Made by a program: the position numbers and the translations under genes
From: Catenaria anguillulae PL171
Lineage: Eukaryota > Blastocladiomycota > Blastocladiomycetes > Blastocladiales > Catenariaceae
DNA length: 64,000 bases
Direction of reading: 5' to 3'
NCBI GenBank assembly: GCA_002102555.1
Contig: MCFL01000003.1
Coordinates: 930,001 to 994,000, forward strand
Shown: piece by piece, positions 48,184-59,620 of the stretch
Layout of the letters: the number at the start of each line of letters is the position of its first letter
How positions within the stretch are numbered: position 1 is the first letter of the stretch
The notes under the pieces: model-generated
Databases searched by the model: none
What the model saw: only the letters and a program-made list of their open reading frames with translations
Told to the model about the DNA's origin: nothing

Positions 48184-48744
48184 CGATTGCAGAATGTCAT
48201 GGCGTGCATCAGATAGATCCGTAGTTCTTTTGTTGTTGAAACGAATCTATTATGTCATCGTTGATGTGGGCATCAACAAGTGGCGACCTGTTTGACGTTT
48301 TGGTTGGTGTGTTAAATAAAGTAGTTAGGATGAACATCATCATGAAGAGCTGTGCATGCATTGATTGAACGAAGAACTGAGCGAAATCAAGACAAAAAGA
48401 CTCAAAACAGAAATCCAGCAAGGTAAAAATGATGATGGGGGAGGATGGGATTGAACAAACTCAACTCAACTGAAGGAGACATGACTTGGACAGAAAGATT
48501 GTGACAGGGGACAAAAAAAAAACAGAAGTAACAAGAGTGTCGGGTCCGATGACGAGGATCAGATAGCTGAGGGGCTACAAGAAGTATTAGGAAGAATAGA
48601 TAGGGCGAGGGAGGAGGGCGAGGCAGGACTACGGGCGGGCTACCAGCTAACGAAAGAAAGAAAGCGGGGGACTGAACGAGGCGAGGGCGGGAAAAAAAAA
48701 GTGAAAGGCACAAAAAGAAACATCCAGCAGCAACGCGGCATCGA
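48184..48744. other. 3' flank of RRM+PUF gene and intergenic stretch
   Basis: Purine-rich on the plus strand (A and GA runs), so the minus strand is T/C-rich after the stop codon of the RRM+PUF gene. This is the composition seen in other 3' flanks of the window. No gene seen. Confidence 0.45.
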
Positions 48745-51418
48745 CTAACTCTCCTTGGCATCGGTCGCGTCACTTGCCAACTGCGCACTCTGCTGCTGTT
48801 GCTGTGACTGCGGTGGCATCGACTGCGCTCCAACCTGCTGCTGTTGACCTGGGTACCCCATCATGGGCTGCATCATGTGCGGTGGCATGGGCCCAAACGC
48901 CCCTGGCGGCGGCATCATCATGTACCCGGGGTGCATGCCCATCATGCCCGGCGGCATCATGTACGGCGGCATCATACCCATGGGCCCGCAGCGCCTCCGG
49001 GTCCAAACGGAACACCACCGGGATACGCACCTGGGGGCGGCGGGCCACCGAAATACGGTGGCATCATGTGCAAGTGCTGGGGAGCGCCGCCAGCACCCGC
49101 GCCGTACATGGCCATCTGCGGAGGATAGCCGGGCGCGTGTGGGTGTGGCGCCATGCGCGACATGGCCGTGGCGAGCCGATCGCCATACTGGGCGCGTGCA
49201 GCGGGATCTTGGACAAGCGAGAGCGCACGGTGCGCAAAGTGGATCCCGACTTGTTGGTCAGCAAGCACCTTGTCGAGCACATTCATTTCCTCCTCGTCCT
49301 TGCCGTCACCGCCGCCATCTTGTTCGTGCGCCTTGTCACCAGAGGCGGCTGCATCGGCGACGACGACGACGACGACGACGACACGGTCATGCCCAAGAAC
49401 AGCTCGTTGACAATCACGTCCCTGGCCTCGGCATCCACGCCTTGGCTTACAATGCGCACAAGGAGCGGCGCGCTTACCCTTGACGTGGCCAATTCGGCCA
49501 GCTGCGGGACCATCAATTTCGCCACAGACAAGTACCGGCCAGGCAACCTGCTCGCATCCAACAGCCACCCAACAACAAGCGCGCCATTCCCGTCCCTGAC
49601 CAACTTGGCGCCATGCCTCACCAGTGCCTTTGCCACTTGCTTGCGATGCGCCACGGTCGCATACGGGGACTCGAGACATCCGCGCAGCGCCCGCGCGCCA
49701 AACCTGCCCGTGGCCACAGGCACAATGTACTTTGTGGCGGCATCAAACACGAGGTCCGGCGCCCCGGCAACTTGAGCGCATTCTGCACCATGTAATTAGC
49801 AAACGGATCGCACAGCAATGCGGCAAGTACGCTTGGATGGCGTCAGCATGAGCTGTGCTGCTGAGCGTGCGAGCTTGCGGTCGGCCTCGGTCGGCTCGCG
49901 CGGGGTAGCCGTGACGGTCGATTCACCCGAGGTGCTTTCCCTTTGTGGCGAACGCGACCGCGACGAGGACCGCGACTTTGAGCCCGACCTCGACCGGGAT
50001 TTGGCCTTGGGTTTCACGTTGCCGCCGTTGGCATTGCCGGGCACCACAAGGGACGCGGGAACGGCAGCGGCGCTCGCCACTGGATCCAAGATCGCATGCA
50101 CGCCGTCCATGAGCTTTTGCACAACCCAAGTCCCGTGCTTGTGCACCGACACTTGCGCGAGCTTGGGCACGAGCCGGCGCGTCAGCTTGATGAGCTCGGG
50201 CGCAGACAGCCGGTCAATGAGCTTTTGCAAAACAGTGTTGCCCGCGTAATCCACCACCAGATCGTCCAAGATGGTCATGCACTGGTCAAACACCGCGCGC
50301 ACGTCGGACGAGGTCACGGCAAAGTCAAGCTTGCGGCGAACATCGCGCACGGCCGATTGATCAATCCTGCGTTCGGTGGTTGGCGACCCAGGTTCGTTGG
50401 CGCTGGCCACCGCGGTCGTGGTGGTGCCCGTGGCGGGCGACGACGTTGAGAGCTGTTGCGCGAGCGAAGCAACGTGCTCGACCAACGCATCCTCCTGGCA
50501 TCTGCTTCCACAACGACGGCGCACTGGTTGGCGCAAGCAACGGCGACACGGGCTCGTCTTCACCCACGGGCACGTGCTGCATTTGCAACGCGTGCATCAA
50601 ACTCGGTGCCATGCCACCATACCCAGGCTGCTGGTGAGGCGGCTGCATGTACGGTCCCACGCCATACCCATAGGGTCCTGCGGGCATGTACATGTGCGGA
50701 AGCTGCTGCTGATGTTGCTGATGCCCGTACGCAGCCGCAGCCGCCATGGCCGCCGCGGCCGCCGGATCGTACCCGGGCATGCTGGGCCCACTGGTTGTTG
50801 GATGCACGCCGCCCACGCCACCATCCTCACCATCTTCATCCCCACCGGGTGCAAAGTACGGCATGACACCGGGGACAAGCGTGCCATTGATGTTTGTCAA
50901 CAAGGTGGTGTTGACATCCACGCCCGACGGCTGCTTGGGTGGACTCGTCGGTACACGCGCAAACCCAATGCGCACGTGAAACCCGCCAACGTCGCGGCCG
51001 TGCATGACACGGCGCGCATGCACAGAGTCGGGCTCGCGCACATAGTTGACAAACCCGCAGTTCTTGTGCGTGAGGATGCGGCACGATTCAATGGGGCCAA
51101 ATGGCGAGAACATGGCAGACAGTTGTTGCACGGTAAAGTTGGGCGGCAGGTTGCCGATCCACAGTGCGCGCGAGGGGGTGTTGTTGTCGGCGAGATCCTT
51201 GTCCTTGTTGGTGAATCTTTCTCTTTGGTGTTGGTTTCGGACTTTTCCTTGGTCGAGTCGTCGGTCCGTCGCCGCTGCTGGCCGCGGGTTTGCCCACAGG
51301 GACAATGACGGGGTTGTTGTATCCGGCACTGCCACGGTCCGAACTCGCGGCACGCTGTGGTTGCTGTTGTTGACCGCGCGACTGGTGCTGGTGCTGATTT
51401 CCACCAAACTGGTACGCC

Positions 51419-51451
<33 letters not shown>

Positions 51452-54072
51452 ACCTGCGGCTGATACGGCGGAAACTCGTCCTCATACGCGCTCTCTGTGC
51501 ACCAAGCTGTTGTTGCTGGTGCTGGTGCTGCTGTTGGTGGTGCTGGTGGTGCCGCCGCCGTACCCACCCTGTCCACATACGGCGTGTAAAACCCATGCGC
51601 GGCGGCCGAATGCTGCTGATGTGCAACCACGCTTTGGCCAAACTGCTCGGCCTTTGCCACCTTGCCAAACCCAATCTTGATGTGGTTTCCGCCCATGAGG
51701 CATCCCTGCATGGCTTGCCTGGCGGCCTTTGCCTGCTCGAGGTGAAAGTAGTTGACAAATGCACAATCCTTTTCGGGGAGCACGCGCAACGACTCGATGG
51801 CGCCAAATGGTGCAAACACGGCCATGAGATCTTCAGATCGCACGCGCTTTGTGTCGAGGTTGCCGATCCACAAGGACCGCGTCGGGTTTTGAGGGTGCCC
51901 GTGGATGGTTGGGTGGATTGGGTTCGGGTTGGGCTGAACGTGGGGAGGGGGCGGTGCATATTGGCGGCGGGCGAAGAGGTTGCGTGGAAGGCTTCGTGAA
52001 GGTGCGGGGGAAAGCCAAAGTGATTGGCCGCTGTGGACGTGGCCGGTGAAACTGCGGGTCGGCGGTTGCACCGTATTGGTACATGGACTCGTCTTGCCAT
52101 ACGCATCCTAAACAATCAGCATCCATCAAAAGTCAACAACTCTGATCGCCATGATCGTCAAACATCATCATCAGATTGGCAAACGTACATTGAACTGCGG
52201 CTGGCCGTACCCAGCAAACCCACCCTGCCCCTGCTGCTGCTGCTGCTGCTGCAGTCCTTGAGCGACAGGCCACTCTCCACCCGTGACAGACGGCGGCTCC
52301 AAAACGCCAAACCCGGCAGCGGCATGCCTCGGCGACGTCAATCCCGCCGTGGGTCCCGCCGTATTAAACGACTTTGCTGCCGCGGGCGATGTGGGCCACC
52401 CACCGACCTCGGCCGTCGGCGTCGTCAGCCCAACCACAACGGGCTGCGTCACCTCCCACTCGGACGCCTTTGCCCCACTCGACAACAAGGAAATGGATCG
52501 CGTGCGCGGTGGTGTGCCCGCAGCAATCGATATAGGCAAGCTTGCGCGCGGCGCCCCAGGCGACCCGGCACTGGCAACGGCAACCCGGCCGACTTCATGG
52601 CGGTGGCACGCCGCCCGAAGCCGACGATCCGGGGCGCGACGACGACGACGTGAGTGTGGCCGTGGGCGTCAACCGCAAGTGCTGCGGCGGGGCCGCGCGT
52701 CGTTGCTGCTTGATGGGCACGGGTACGGGCGGGCCTGTGGAACTCGACCGATCGCCTGCGGCACGTCCGCCGCGGCTCGAGCTGCCATCCGTCTCCTCGT
52801 CGGCCTCCGACTCGTCGTGGCCCGTGGAGGAAGACAATTGGGCGGCGGCAGCAGCGCGCGAGTCGTCAAGCCCCAAGTAATTGAATGTGCGAAGCACATC
52901 GTTATCGTCCTCGTCCTCGTCTTCTTCTTCATGGTGGTGTTCTTGATATGCGGAAAGCTGATGCGCGTGCGTATGGTATGCGTGACCAGATGACACGTCC
53001 GAGGAGGACCCACGGCGCGCGCCAATAGGTGGAGGGTGCACGGCCGCAGCTGCAGATGCGACGGCAGCAGCAGCCGAGGCGCCTTCGAGCCCCGACCCGG
53101 GAGCACCGGACCCTTCGGTGGCGCGGCGCAGTCGCAAATACGCATCAGCGGTAGCCGATGCGCTGCCGGGCGACGTGCCAAAGTAATCGCCACTTGACAA
53201 GTGCGCAGTTCCCAAGGGCGTCGTTGGGCCGGGAAAACCAGAGGCGGAAAATGCACCGCCAGCACCGGAACTTTGCTCCAATGCACGCGTCGTGCTTACG
53301 GTGCGCGTGCGCGCACGGAACGCCTCGACGTCTTGCTGCTGGTGCTGAAGTTGCTGTTGCCCGAGCTGCGCAAATCCACCGCGCGGGCTCGCGAGCCCAT
53401 ACACATCCAGCGGGTTGTTGTTGCTAGGCGCCGACGTGGACAAGAGCGGGCTGGCCAACGGATTGTTTTGTGCCGACTGGGCGGTCGCGGGCGTCCACAT
53501 GGCGGCCGACGGGCCTGGGCCATAGGCAGATTGCGGCCCGCACGTGCCGACATGGGCCCGCCGAGCTGCGATCCGGCCGATTGGAACGAGCCGACCATGG
53601 CGGTAGCGGGCCCAAATCCACCGGCGTACGCGAGCCCAGACGTCAGATCGGTGCGCACCGTCAAGGAAACCGTGCGCGATCTCGGCGCGCGCGACGCATC
53701 GTTGTCGGACGCAGAAGGGTTGGACAGGCCGAGCATGAGGCCCAAGTTGGACGTGCCCGAGCCCGAGGCGGGGTTTCTGGGCGAAGGTGGAATGGGTGCG
53801 AGTCCCGACGCTGTGCGCGGCGAACCGGGGGCAATGCCACTGACTGCCGACGACGTGAGCAGCGATGCGGATGTCGACGATGCATTTGTCATGGACGACG
53901 AGGAGGAGCCCGTGGCTGTGGCTGTGGCGAGTGTGAGCGCGCGCGGGCGCCGGCCGCGCGTCGACAGTGGGGTAGTCGGCGCGTCCAGGGCCGGGTCCGA
54001 AAGACCGCTGGTGCCCGTGCCGCCGCCGCGCGAGGGCGACGACGACGGATGGCGCGGCGAAGACGAGTTCAT
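48745..54072 (-). CDS. Jsn1/Puf1-like RNA-binding protein with two RRMs and PUF repeats
   Basis: Start MNSSSPRHPSSS at 54072 (an ATG at 54228 is also in frame). There is one clear intron, 52188-52108 (81 nt). Order: a Ser/Ala/Gly-rich disordered N-terminus with an Asp/Glu run; RRM1 (SLWIGNLDTKRVRSEDLMAV ... CAFVNYF, about 51900-51650); a Gln-rich linker; RRM2 (ALWIGNLPPNFTVQQLSAMF ... CGFVNYV, about 51170-50950); a Pro/Met/Gln-rich linker; PUF repeats from about 50250 (DYAGNTVLQKLIDRL, VHKHGTWVVQKLMDG, CDPFANYMVQNALKL, TGRFGARALRGCLES, DGNGALVVGWLLDAS); and a Met/Pro/Gly-rich tail with a Gln run. RRM plus PUF on one chain is the fungal Jsn1/Puf1-Puf2 arrangement, which binds 3' UTRs of mRNAs, many for membrane-associated proteins. 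An Arg/Ser-rich segment interrupts the PUF array. Several one-base frame changes occur in linkers, such as near 53541 (GGG run), 52582 and 50515. Confidence 0.82.
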
Positions 54073-54228
54073 GAGATGCGGAGGGTAAAAGTGGACGGAT
54101 TTGGTGTCGGTATGCTGCCGTTGGTTGAGTGAGAGGACCAGCGTATGCGGAAGGACAGGGTTGGCGAGTGGCGCGGTCGGGGTACGCGGGCGCGAGTGTG
54201 AATGCGTGTCCGAGTCGGTGGCTAGCAT

Positions 54229-56127
54229 AATGATGTCGGTGAGCGAGTAAGGTCAGTGATTGATCGGCTGAATGCGGTGAGTGGGAGTTGGATGTAGCGA
54301 TTGGGAATGCGAGTGAGCGTGGGAGTGGGCGAGGGAGGGAGCGAGGGGCGCGAGAGGGGGGTCACTGCATGCATAAAAGGGGGCCGGCGGCAACGACGCT
54401 TTGGGAGGGGGGGCTTGGAAGCACACGCACGCGAACTGGACTGCATCCGTCTCGTCTCTGCTCGCTTCCAGCTTCCAACGAACGCTGCAGCGAACGAAAC
54501 GAACGCGGGAAACAAGCAGTTTTCGTTTCCAACAAAACAACAGTCAATAACGAGACGGAGCAGTGCGCAGCGCACGGCGCTCTTGGACGGCGTTGTTGTG
54601 TGCATCATACGCAGCCAAACAAATGAGTCACATGTCGCCCGTCGCTCCAAGCTACATAGTGTCTTGCCACCACGGCCGGGTCCGCCGCGAATCGCCAGAA
54701 CGGGCCGTCCTTCAGCAACCAGCCACTCACGTCAAACGGCAAGGGCCGCTGAATGAATGAACGAATCCAAGCAAAATAGGCAGGTGCACATGACACGGAA
54801 GCGACCGAGAATTGACGATTGACTCGAGTGACCAGACCACTTGGTTCGTGACTCGTGACCGGATTGGTCAACCCAACAAGCTCGAGGGCAAAAGCCCGAA
54901 AACTCCAATCCGACCATGACGCAAAACGGGGCAAAAAGGTGGAAATTTGACGGATGTGGGCTAAAAAAAAGCACATACTTGATGAAGAACACAAAAAAAG
55001 CGTCGAAATTGACAGTTTGCGTTTGCGGGCAAAATCTTGCAATTTGGACGAGTCGTGCTTTGAAGCGCAGAGAGGCTGGGCTTGATGTGTTGACAAAACT
55101 TGACTTTTCGGCGAGCACTGACCCGAGCAGACGAATGACAGGACGAGGCCGCAAAGATCACGGGCGAGCGTCGGACGCAGGGGGGCCGAGCAAAGCGAAA
55201 CCGGCGGGGCCGTCGATTACGGCAAGAGTGCGTCGAGTTCGTCGAGGAGTGCCAAGCGCTAGTCAACCGTATAGGGACTGACAATCATGTCACAATAATC
55301 GCAATCCATCGATCGATCCTTCTCGAAGTGGGGACCGCGTGCACGTGTGCCACCCACGTCATCACCACTCAACGATCGAGGTCAAGCCACACACGCGTTC
55401 GCAGGCCCCCGATCCACCTGTCCCTGGCATGCATTGCCCCACGAGATGCCGACGGCCATGCCGAGTCGTTCGTCTCGCCCTCGTGGCCAATGTAGATAAG
55501 TCTTCACTGGTTGTGGACCAGATCTTTGCCGAGATGTTTACGTACAGGGATATTCCTGGTCCGGAATCAGTGGCAGGCAATTGTGCCTTGTAAACTGACA
55601 AGGAGAAAACAAGCACTGTCTGCCCACAAAAGCATTCTTCACAGCCCAACGACACACGGCTTCATAAAAAAATGCCAAGTGCCAAACGCCAAGCACTGTA
55701 GGTAGCTGTATTCGGGACGGCCACTGCTTTCGTGGTGCGTTTTAGCTTCGGATTCTTGGCCACCAGGCAGCCCATCTCGCTTTTATACTTGTTTACGCGC
55801 AGTCTGAGAGGAAACATTGTCTCACATGGGCCTGATCATACCTTCAGCACGAAGCGTTTCAATTTGATCCGCACGGTTGGACGCTTGACTTCGAATTCTA
55901 GATCCGACGCCACAATGCACAAAGAACAGTTGCCATGCATGCTGGTCGCGAGTCAATGGCAACACTACCTGCACGCTTGCTTGGCAGCGACAAATAAATA
56001 GTCGGCCAGACCTCTCGCTTCCATCAAACAGCCTCATTCTCATATTTGTATACGATTTGCCTCCCCTCAAGTTCCATTGCCAAGCCGACCAATCTCGTCT
56101 GAACCTATCAACCTCATCACGAGCAAC
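54229..56127. other. Divergent intergenic region of about 1.9 kb
   Basis: No frame with coding-like composition and no element ends recognised. The stretch 54880-55060 is rich in GGGCAAAA- and AAAAAAA-type runs. The region should hold the promoters of the RRM+PUF gene and of membrane-protein copy B. Confidence 0.45.
55991..56000 (+). promoter_or_regulatory. TATA-like element upstream of membrane-protein copy B
   Basis: CAAATAAATA lies about 130 bp before the ATG at 56128. A similar TACAAATAGG (61245-61254) lies about 240 bp before the start of the secreted Cys-rich copy B. Position and sequence suit a core promoter element, but the match is short. Confidence 0.25.
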
Positions 56128-56628
56128 ATGACCGTCTCGACTCCCACCACCACCGTCTCCGCACCCACCAGCTCCGATCCGTCGCCAGCGCCTTGCCCAT
56201 CCAGACCCCAAGTCATCAAGGTCCAACTGTCATTCTGAGCTGTATCTGCTCACCATCGCCTCGGTCGCGCTCGCTGTCGTGGTCGGCAAACAAGCGCTCA
56301 CGCCACTATCTGCAGGCGTGCCTGCCGCAACCCTCGTGGCCCTCCTCTTGCTCTCGTGGTCGGTCGCCCGCGCCCGCCATGGTGCTTACGTGTTTATCCT
56401 ACTTGTTGCCTTGTGCTTGTATTGCTGGTCCATGGTCATGTTTGGTCACGGCAACCTCGTTACTCGCTTGCTGGGTAATGTGCCTGGCTGGGCGTATTGG
56501 ACTGTCTTGTTCTTGTTGGGACTTTTGCATTTGTACTTTGGCGAGGTCTTGATTAAGTATGCGGTCAAGTTGAGGGTGATAAGGCGACGACGCAGCAGAA
56601 TAAGGACGATACGACTGTGTTTGCGTGA
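56128..56628 (+). CDS. Four-helix membrane protein, lineage-specific family, copy B
   Basis: Start MTVSTPTTTVSAPTSSDPSP at 56128: a polar Thr/Ser/Pro-rich N-terminus like that of copy C. Helix 1 begins at VQL (56220) and continues as LLTIASVALAVVVGK. Helix 2 is AATLVALLLLSWSVARARHG. Helix 3 is AYVFILLVALCLYCWSMVMF. The loop HGNLVTRLLGNVPGW is nearly the same as in copy C (QGHLVTKVIGESVPGW). Helix 4 is WTVLFLLGLLHLYF, followed by VLIKYAVKL. Frame changes twice between 56220 and 56250. Near 56570 a change to the polar tail KATTQQNKDDTTVFA gives the natural-looking stop at 56628; the uncorrected frame would run to 56776. About 165 aa, integral membrane, both ends probably cytoplasmic. Function unknown. 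Confidence 0.6.
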
Positions 56629-57052
56629 TTATATTCCGTGTGTGTTCGTATCGTTTGTTGTTCAGTGCATAAAGACGCAATATCTCTTGATGGAACACAT
56701 TGACGCTGGCGCTGGAAGGTTTCCACACAGTCTGACCTTAGCTCTGGCATTGGCCGGGGTGTGTTTCCCAACTTAAAGCCAAGTACTCGGCGAACGATGT
56801 ATGTGCGCCATTAAAAGGAGTTCCCGCCGAGGCATGTACACGTCATCATCTGGGACTAGCGCAATTTTGATATGAACACGGCATGTACAATAAAGCTTGA
56901 TACTGCACATGAGCCACGATGGCTCGCTTATTGAATATGTCACAAAACAGAAATTGACCACAACAAATCTATTTCTCATTCAAACACATGTTTTTTGTTC
57001 GCCTCTTCCTTTCTAACCGATTTTTTTTACCTGCCGTGCATGCCCAACCACA
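56629..57052. other. Convergent 3' flanks
   Basis: About 420 bp between membrane-protein copy B and the minus-strand Cys-rich gene. It is AT-rich in its right half (TTTTTTGTTC- and TTTTTTTTAC-type runs). No gene seen. Confidence 0.4.
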
Positions 57053-57648
57053 TCATGACCACGGCACACAATGCCACAAGTAGCACGGCACAACCTTGCC
57101 GCGCCTAACCCAATCCTCGTCCCCGCACACGACAGACGGCGCTCGGCTGCACCAACCGCACACACTGCAACGCCGCGCGCGCATTCAAGTTACCAATACA
57201 CGAGTCGAACGCGCCACGGTCGCGGCACCGGTCTTGGGCACACAGCGTCACGTCCTCGGGAATGTCCGGGTTGTAGCATCCGTTGCACCGTGGGCAACCC
57301 GACCACCTGCCCTCGCGAGCGCCTGCGTTCTCGCACATGTCAAGCATTCGGAGCTGCCGGGAAGACAGTGCCAGCACGTGTTGGCGGGCACGAGCGGCGA
57401 GCCGGGCGAGACCGAGTTGCCGGCCGAGGGGCGATTTTGGTATGGCCTGCCGCATACGCTTGCGCGCGAAGCGTGTTGAAGTTGGCGGGCGAGGCGAGGA
57501 TTTTGCCGGCTGGGATCGGGTTGCGGATGGACGAGGCAGCGATGGACTTGATTTTGGTGCCAGTCGCGTGCGCAGAGTGGGTAATGAGCACGAGGCACGC
57601 GACAAGAGCCGCAACGAGTGTGATGGTGAGAGACATGGAACGGCGCAT
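57053..57648 (-). CDS. Secreted cysteine-rich protein, lineage-specific family, copy A
   Basis: Start MRRSMSLTITLVAALVACLV at 57648, a clear signal peptide with likely cleavage after ITHSAHA. The mature chain begins with the conserved stretch SIAASSIRNPIPAGKILASP, then RAQAYAAGHTKI. It continues with the Cys-rich core shared with copy B: CWHCLPGSSEC, DMCENAGAREGRWSGCPRC, CYNPDIPEDVTLC, DRCRDRGAFDSCIG, LVQPSAV, and the end KVVPC with HCVPW just before the stop at 57053. The reading frame is interrupted in this copy, although the conserved text continues on both sides. It may be intact in life or a decayed duplicate. Cysteine number is even (14), which suits a disulfide-stabilised extracellular or cell-wall protein. 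No known family recognised. Confidence 0.6.
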
Positions 57649-58751
57649 TTTGTTGTTATCTGCAGTATGTATGTAGTATACGAGGGCAGTGTGGGTGTCA
57701 AGATTTGGAAAATGAGTTGAGGTGATCGCGAACGGGAGACCTGCATACATTGTGAGTGAACGAGCTACGCGAGACAGATGTGGAGAGTGTGTGGACGGAT
57801 GAGGGAAAGAGGAGAGCACTTGTGATCGCAAAGGGGTGTGCGAGAGCAACTTGAAGATATCTATGTTGGCTGCCGAGTGCAGGTCGAGTGAGGATCAAGT
57901 CAGGGCAGAAAGGCCAAGGGATGCATCCGGTATTTGAGGTTTTGTCGCACCAACAACAGACTTGCTCATGAAGTTGTCACGCAAGACGCAGCGGTCGGTC
58001 TGTACCATGGCCGACAGCGCCCAGGCTGCCAAAGAGTTTTTGCGCTGCGCTGCATCTACCTACAAGGGATGAGGAGCTCACGCTGGGGAAAGATCAGGTT
58101 GCATGAATAGTAGGGTCGTGCGAGCTCATTTGTCATGCGATCCGCTGATCGTAAGGATTCGATTAGAGCTTGAGACCACATAGGTATAGCTGTATGCGCC
58201 ATGGGTGGATGACGGCATGCTCGCTCGATTGGCACCAACTTGTCACGCATCGCAATCAATGCAGTATGGACGGAAATACGCCTTTTGTCAAGAAGGCATG
58301 GCTGGCTGGCTTTGGATACTGGGAAAGGATCGGAGGAAATACCGGCATTCCCTTGCCTAATTGCATACGGGAACGTAGTGCGAGTGCACGGGTAAAGAAA
58401 ACCAGGGAAGGAGAGGTAACGCGCGAAAGCGAATTGGTCTGCTGAGCAGAGGAATTCATGTCTCACGCGTTGCGTTTCCATGCGCGTGAACATATGTTCA
58501 GTGCTTCAGCTTCATGCATTCGTGCCAAGACATTGACATTGCCCACGTTGGCCATTGTCGATTGAGCCGCATGCATGCACAATTCCTTCGCGTGCTTCAT
58601 GCAAGAAAAATTGCGTTGCACTGCGGGCTGTCCAATCCTGACATGCAGCAAGCAAACGAAAATGGAGTGTGGTTGAGGCAGCCCATAATATTAACAACTC
58701 GAAGCACCGTATAATGTTGAATCGGTCAACGAACAACTTGCAGCCCACTCC
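57649..58751. other. Intergenic stretch between Cys-rich copy A and membrane-protein copy C
   Basis: About 1.1 kb with no convincing frame and no obvious repeat of the neighbouring genes. Promoter of Cys-rich copy A expected at its left end. Confidence 0.4.
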
Positions 58752-59276
58752 CTACCGACAATATGTACTTTGCTCACACAATTGCGGCCATATCGTGCTT
58801 ACTCCCTGCTGACCACCACCCCTCAACGCAACCGCATACTCATACAACGCCTGCGCAAACCACCCGTGCAACATGAGCACCAAGCACACGCACACCCACC
58901 ACACCCACCCCGGCACCGACTCGCCAATCACTTTGGTCACGAGATGGCCTTGGCTGAACACAATCAACACGGCACCGTACAAGCATACGGAAACGAGCAT
59001 GAGTACACCAAACGCCTTGTGCTTGCTGCGCGCAACGGTCCAGGAGAGCGCAAGGAACGAGACCACGGTCAACAGGGGCAATCCGACCGTGATCATGGTG
59101 GGCTTGGCGTGGCCGCCAAGTACGGTGGCCGCGAACGAGGCGAGCGTAAACAGAATGCAGCACAGAATCACCAGTTGGACCCGGCGAGGAGAGACGGCAG
59201 TCGCCCTTGGCGAGGCCGCGGTAGCGGCAGTGGGCTTGAGGTTCACGTTCGACGATGGAAGCGTGGTGGTAGACAT
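58752..59276 (-). CDS. Four-helix membrane protein, lineage-specific family, copy C
   Basis: The one fully open copy: 174 aa, MSTTTLPSSNVNLKPTAATA at 59276 to the stop at 58752. A polar Thr/Ala/Ser/Pro N-terminus is followed by helix 1 (VQLVILCCILFTLASFAATV), a short loop, helix 2 (LPLLTVVSFLALSWTVARSK), helix 3 (AFGVLMLVSVCLYGAVLIVF), the loop SQGHLVTKVIGESVPGWVWW, helix 4 (VCVCLVLMLHGWFAQALYEY) and a short polar tail. Family-defining elements shared by all three copies are LSW(S/T)V in helix 2 and a YAV motif after helix 4; copies B and C also share the HGNLVT/GHLVTK-PGW loop. There is no signal peptide and no known enzyme motif. It could be a small tetraspan-type organiser or a channel-like protein; nothing in the sequence decides. 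Confidence 0.72.
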   Translation of the reverse strand: MSTTTLPSSNVNLKPTAATAASPRATAVSPRRVQLVILCCILFTLASFAATVLGGHAKPTMITVGLPLLTVVSFLALSWTVARSKHKAFGVLMLVSVCLYGAVLIVFSQGHLVTKVIGESVPGWVWWVCVCLVLMLHGWFAQALYEYAVALRGGGQQGVSTIWPQLCEQSTYCR

Positions 59277-59620
59277 GATGAGTCAATGTTTGCGTGTGTC
59301 TGCGACTTGAATGGATGGATATAGTTTGGGACGGTGGCGATGGTCATCAACAGCGCCGGCTGGGCGACTTGGCTCTGCTTTATGTAGGTGAACCAAAAGA
59401 TACTTGGATCGCCGGCGTACGTACGGCCTGGCGCCTCGCGGTTGACAATTAGGCTTTTTGGTTCTCTTACGTGCACCTTGCTTCCAGAAAGTCGCCAATT
59501 TGCAGCTCGCTCAAGGCTGAGGTCATGTGCCTCTCCGTTTGGCTCGTCATAAGACTATCATTGACCAACAACTGAAGGAGGTCATGCGCAAGCGCACGAA
59601 TTGCTCGCATGTTCGCTCAC
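59277..59620. other. Stretch between membrane-protein copy C and the direct duplication
   Basis: About 340 bp holding the promoter side of copy C. No frame or repeat recognised except partial similarity of its last ~30 nt to the spacer between the two duplicated units. Confidence 0.4.

Noticed and set aside
54605-55096. 163-codon minus-strand frame upstream of the RRM+PUF gene
   Set aside because: Ser/Phe-rich composition, crosses poly-A/T runs, competes with a similar overlapping frame, and shows no motif.
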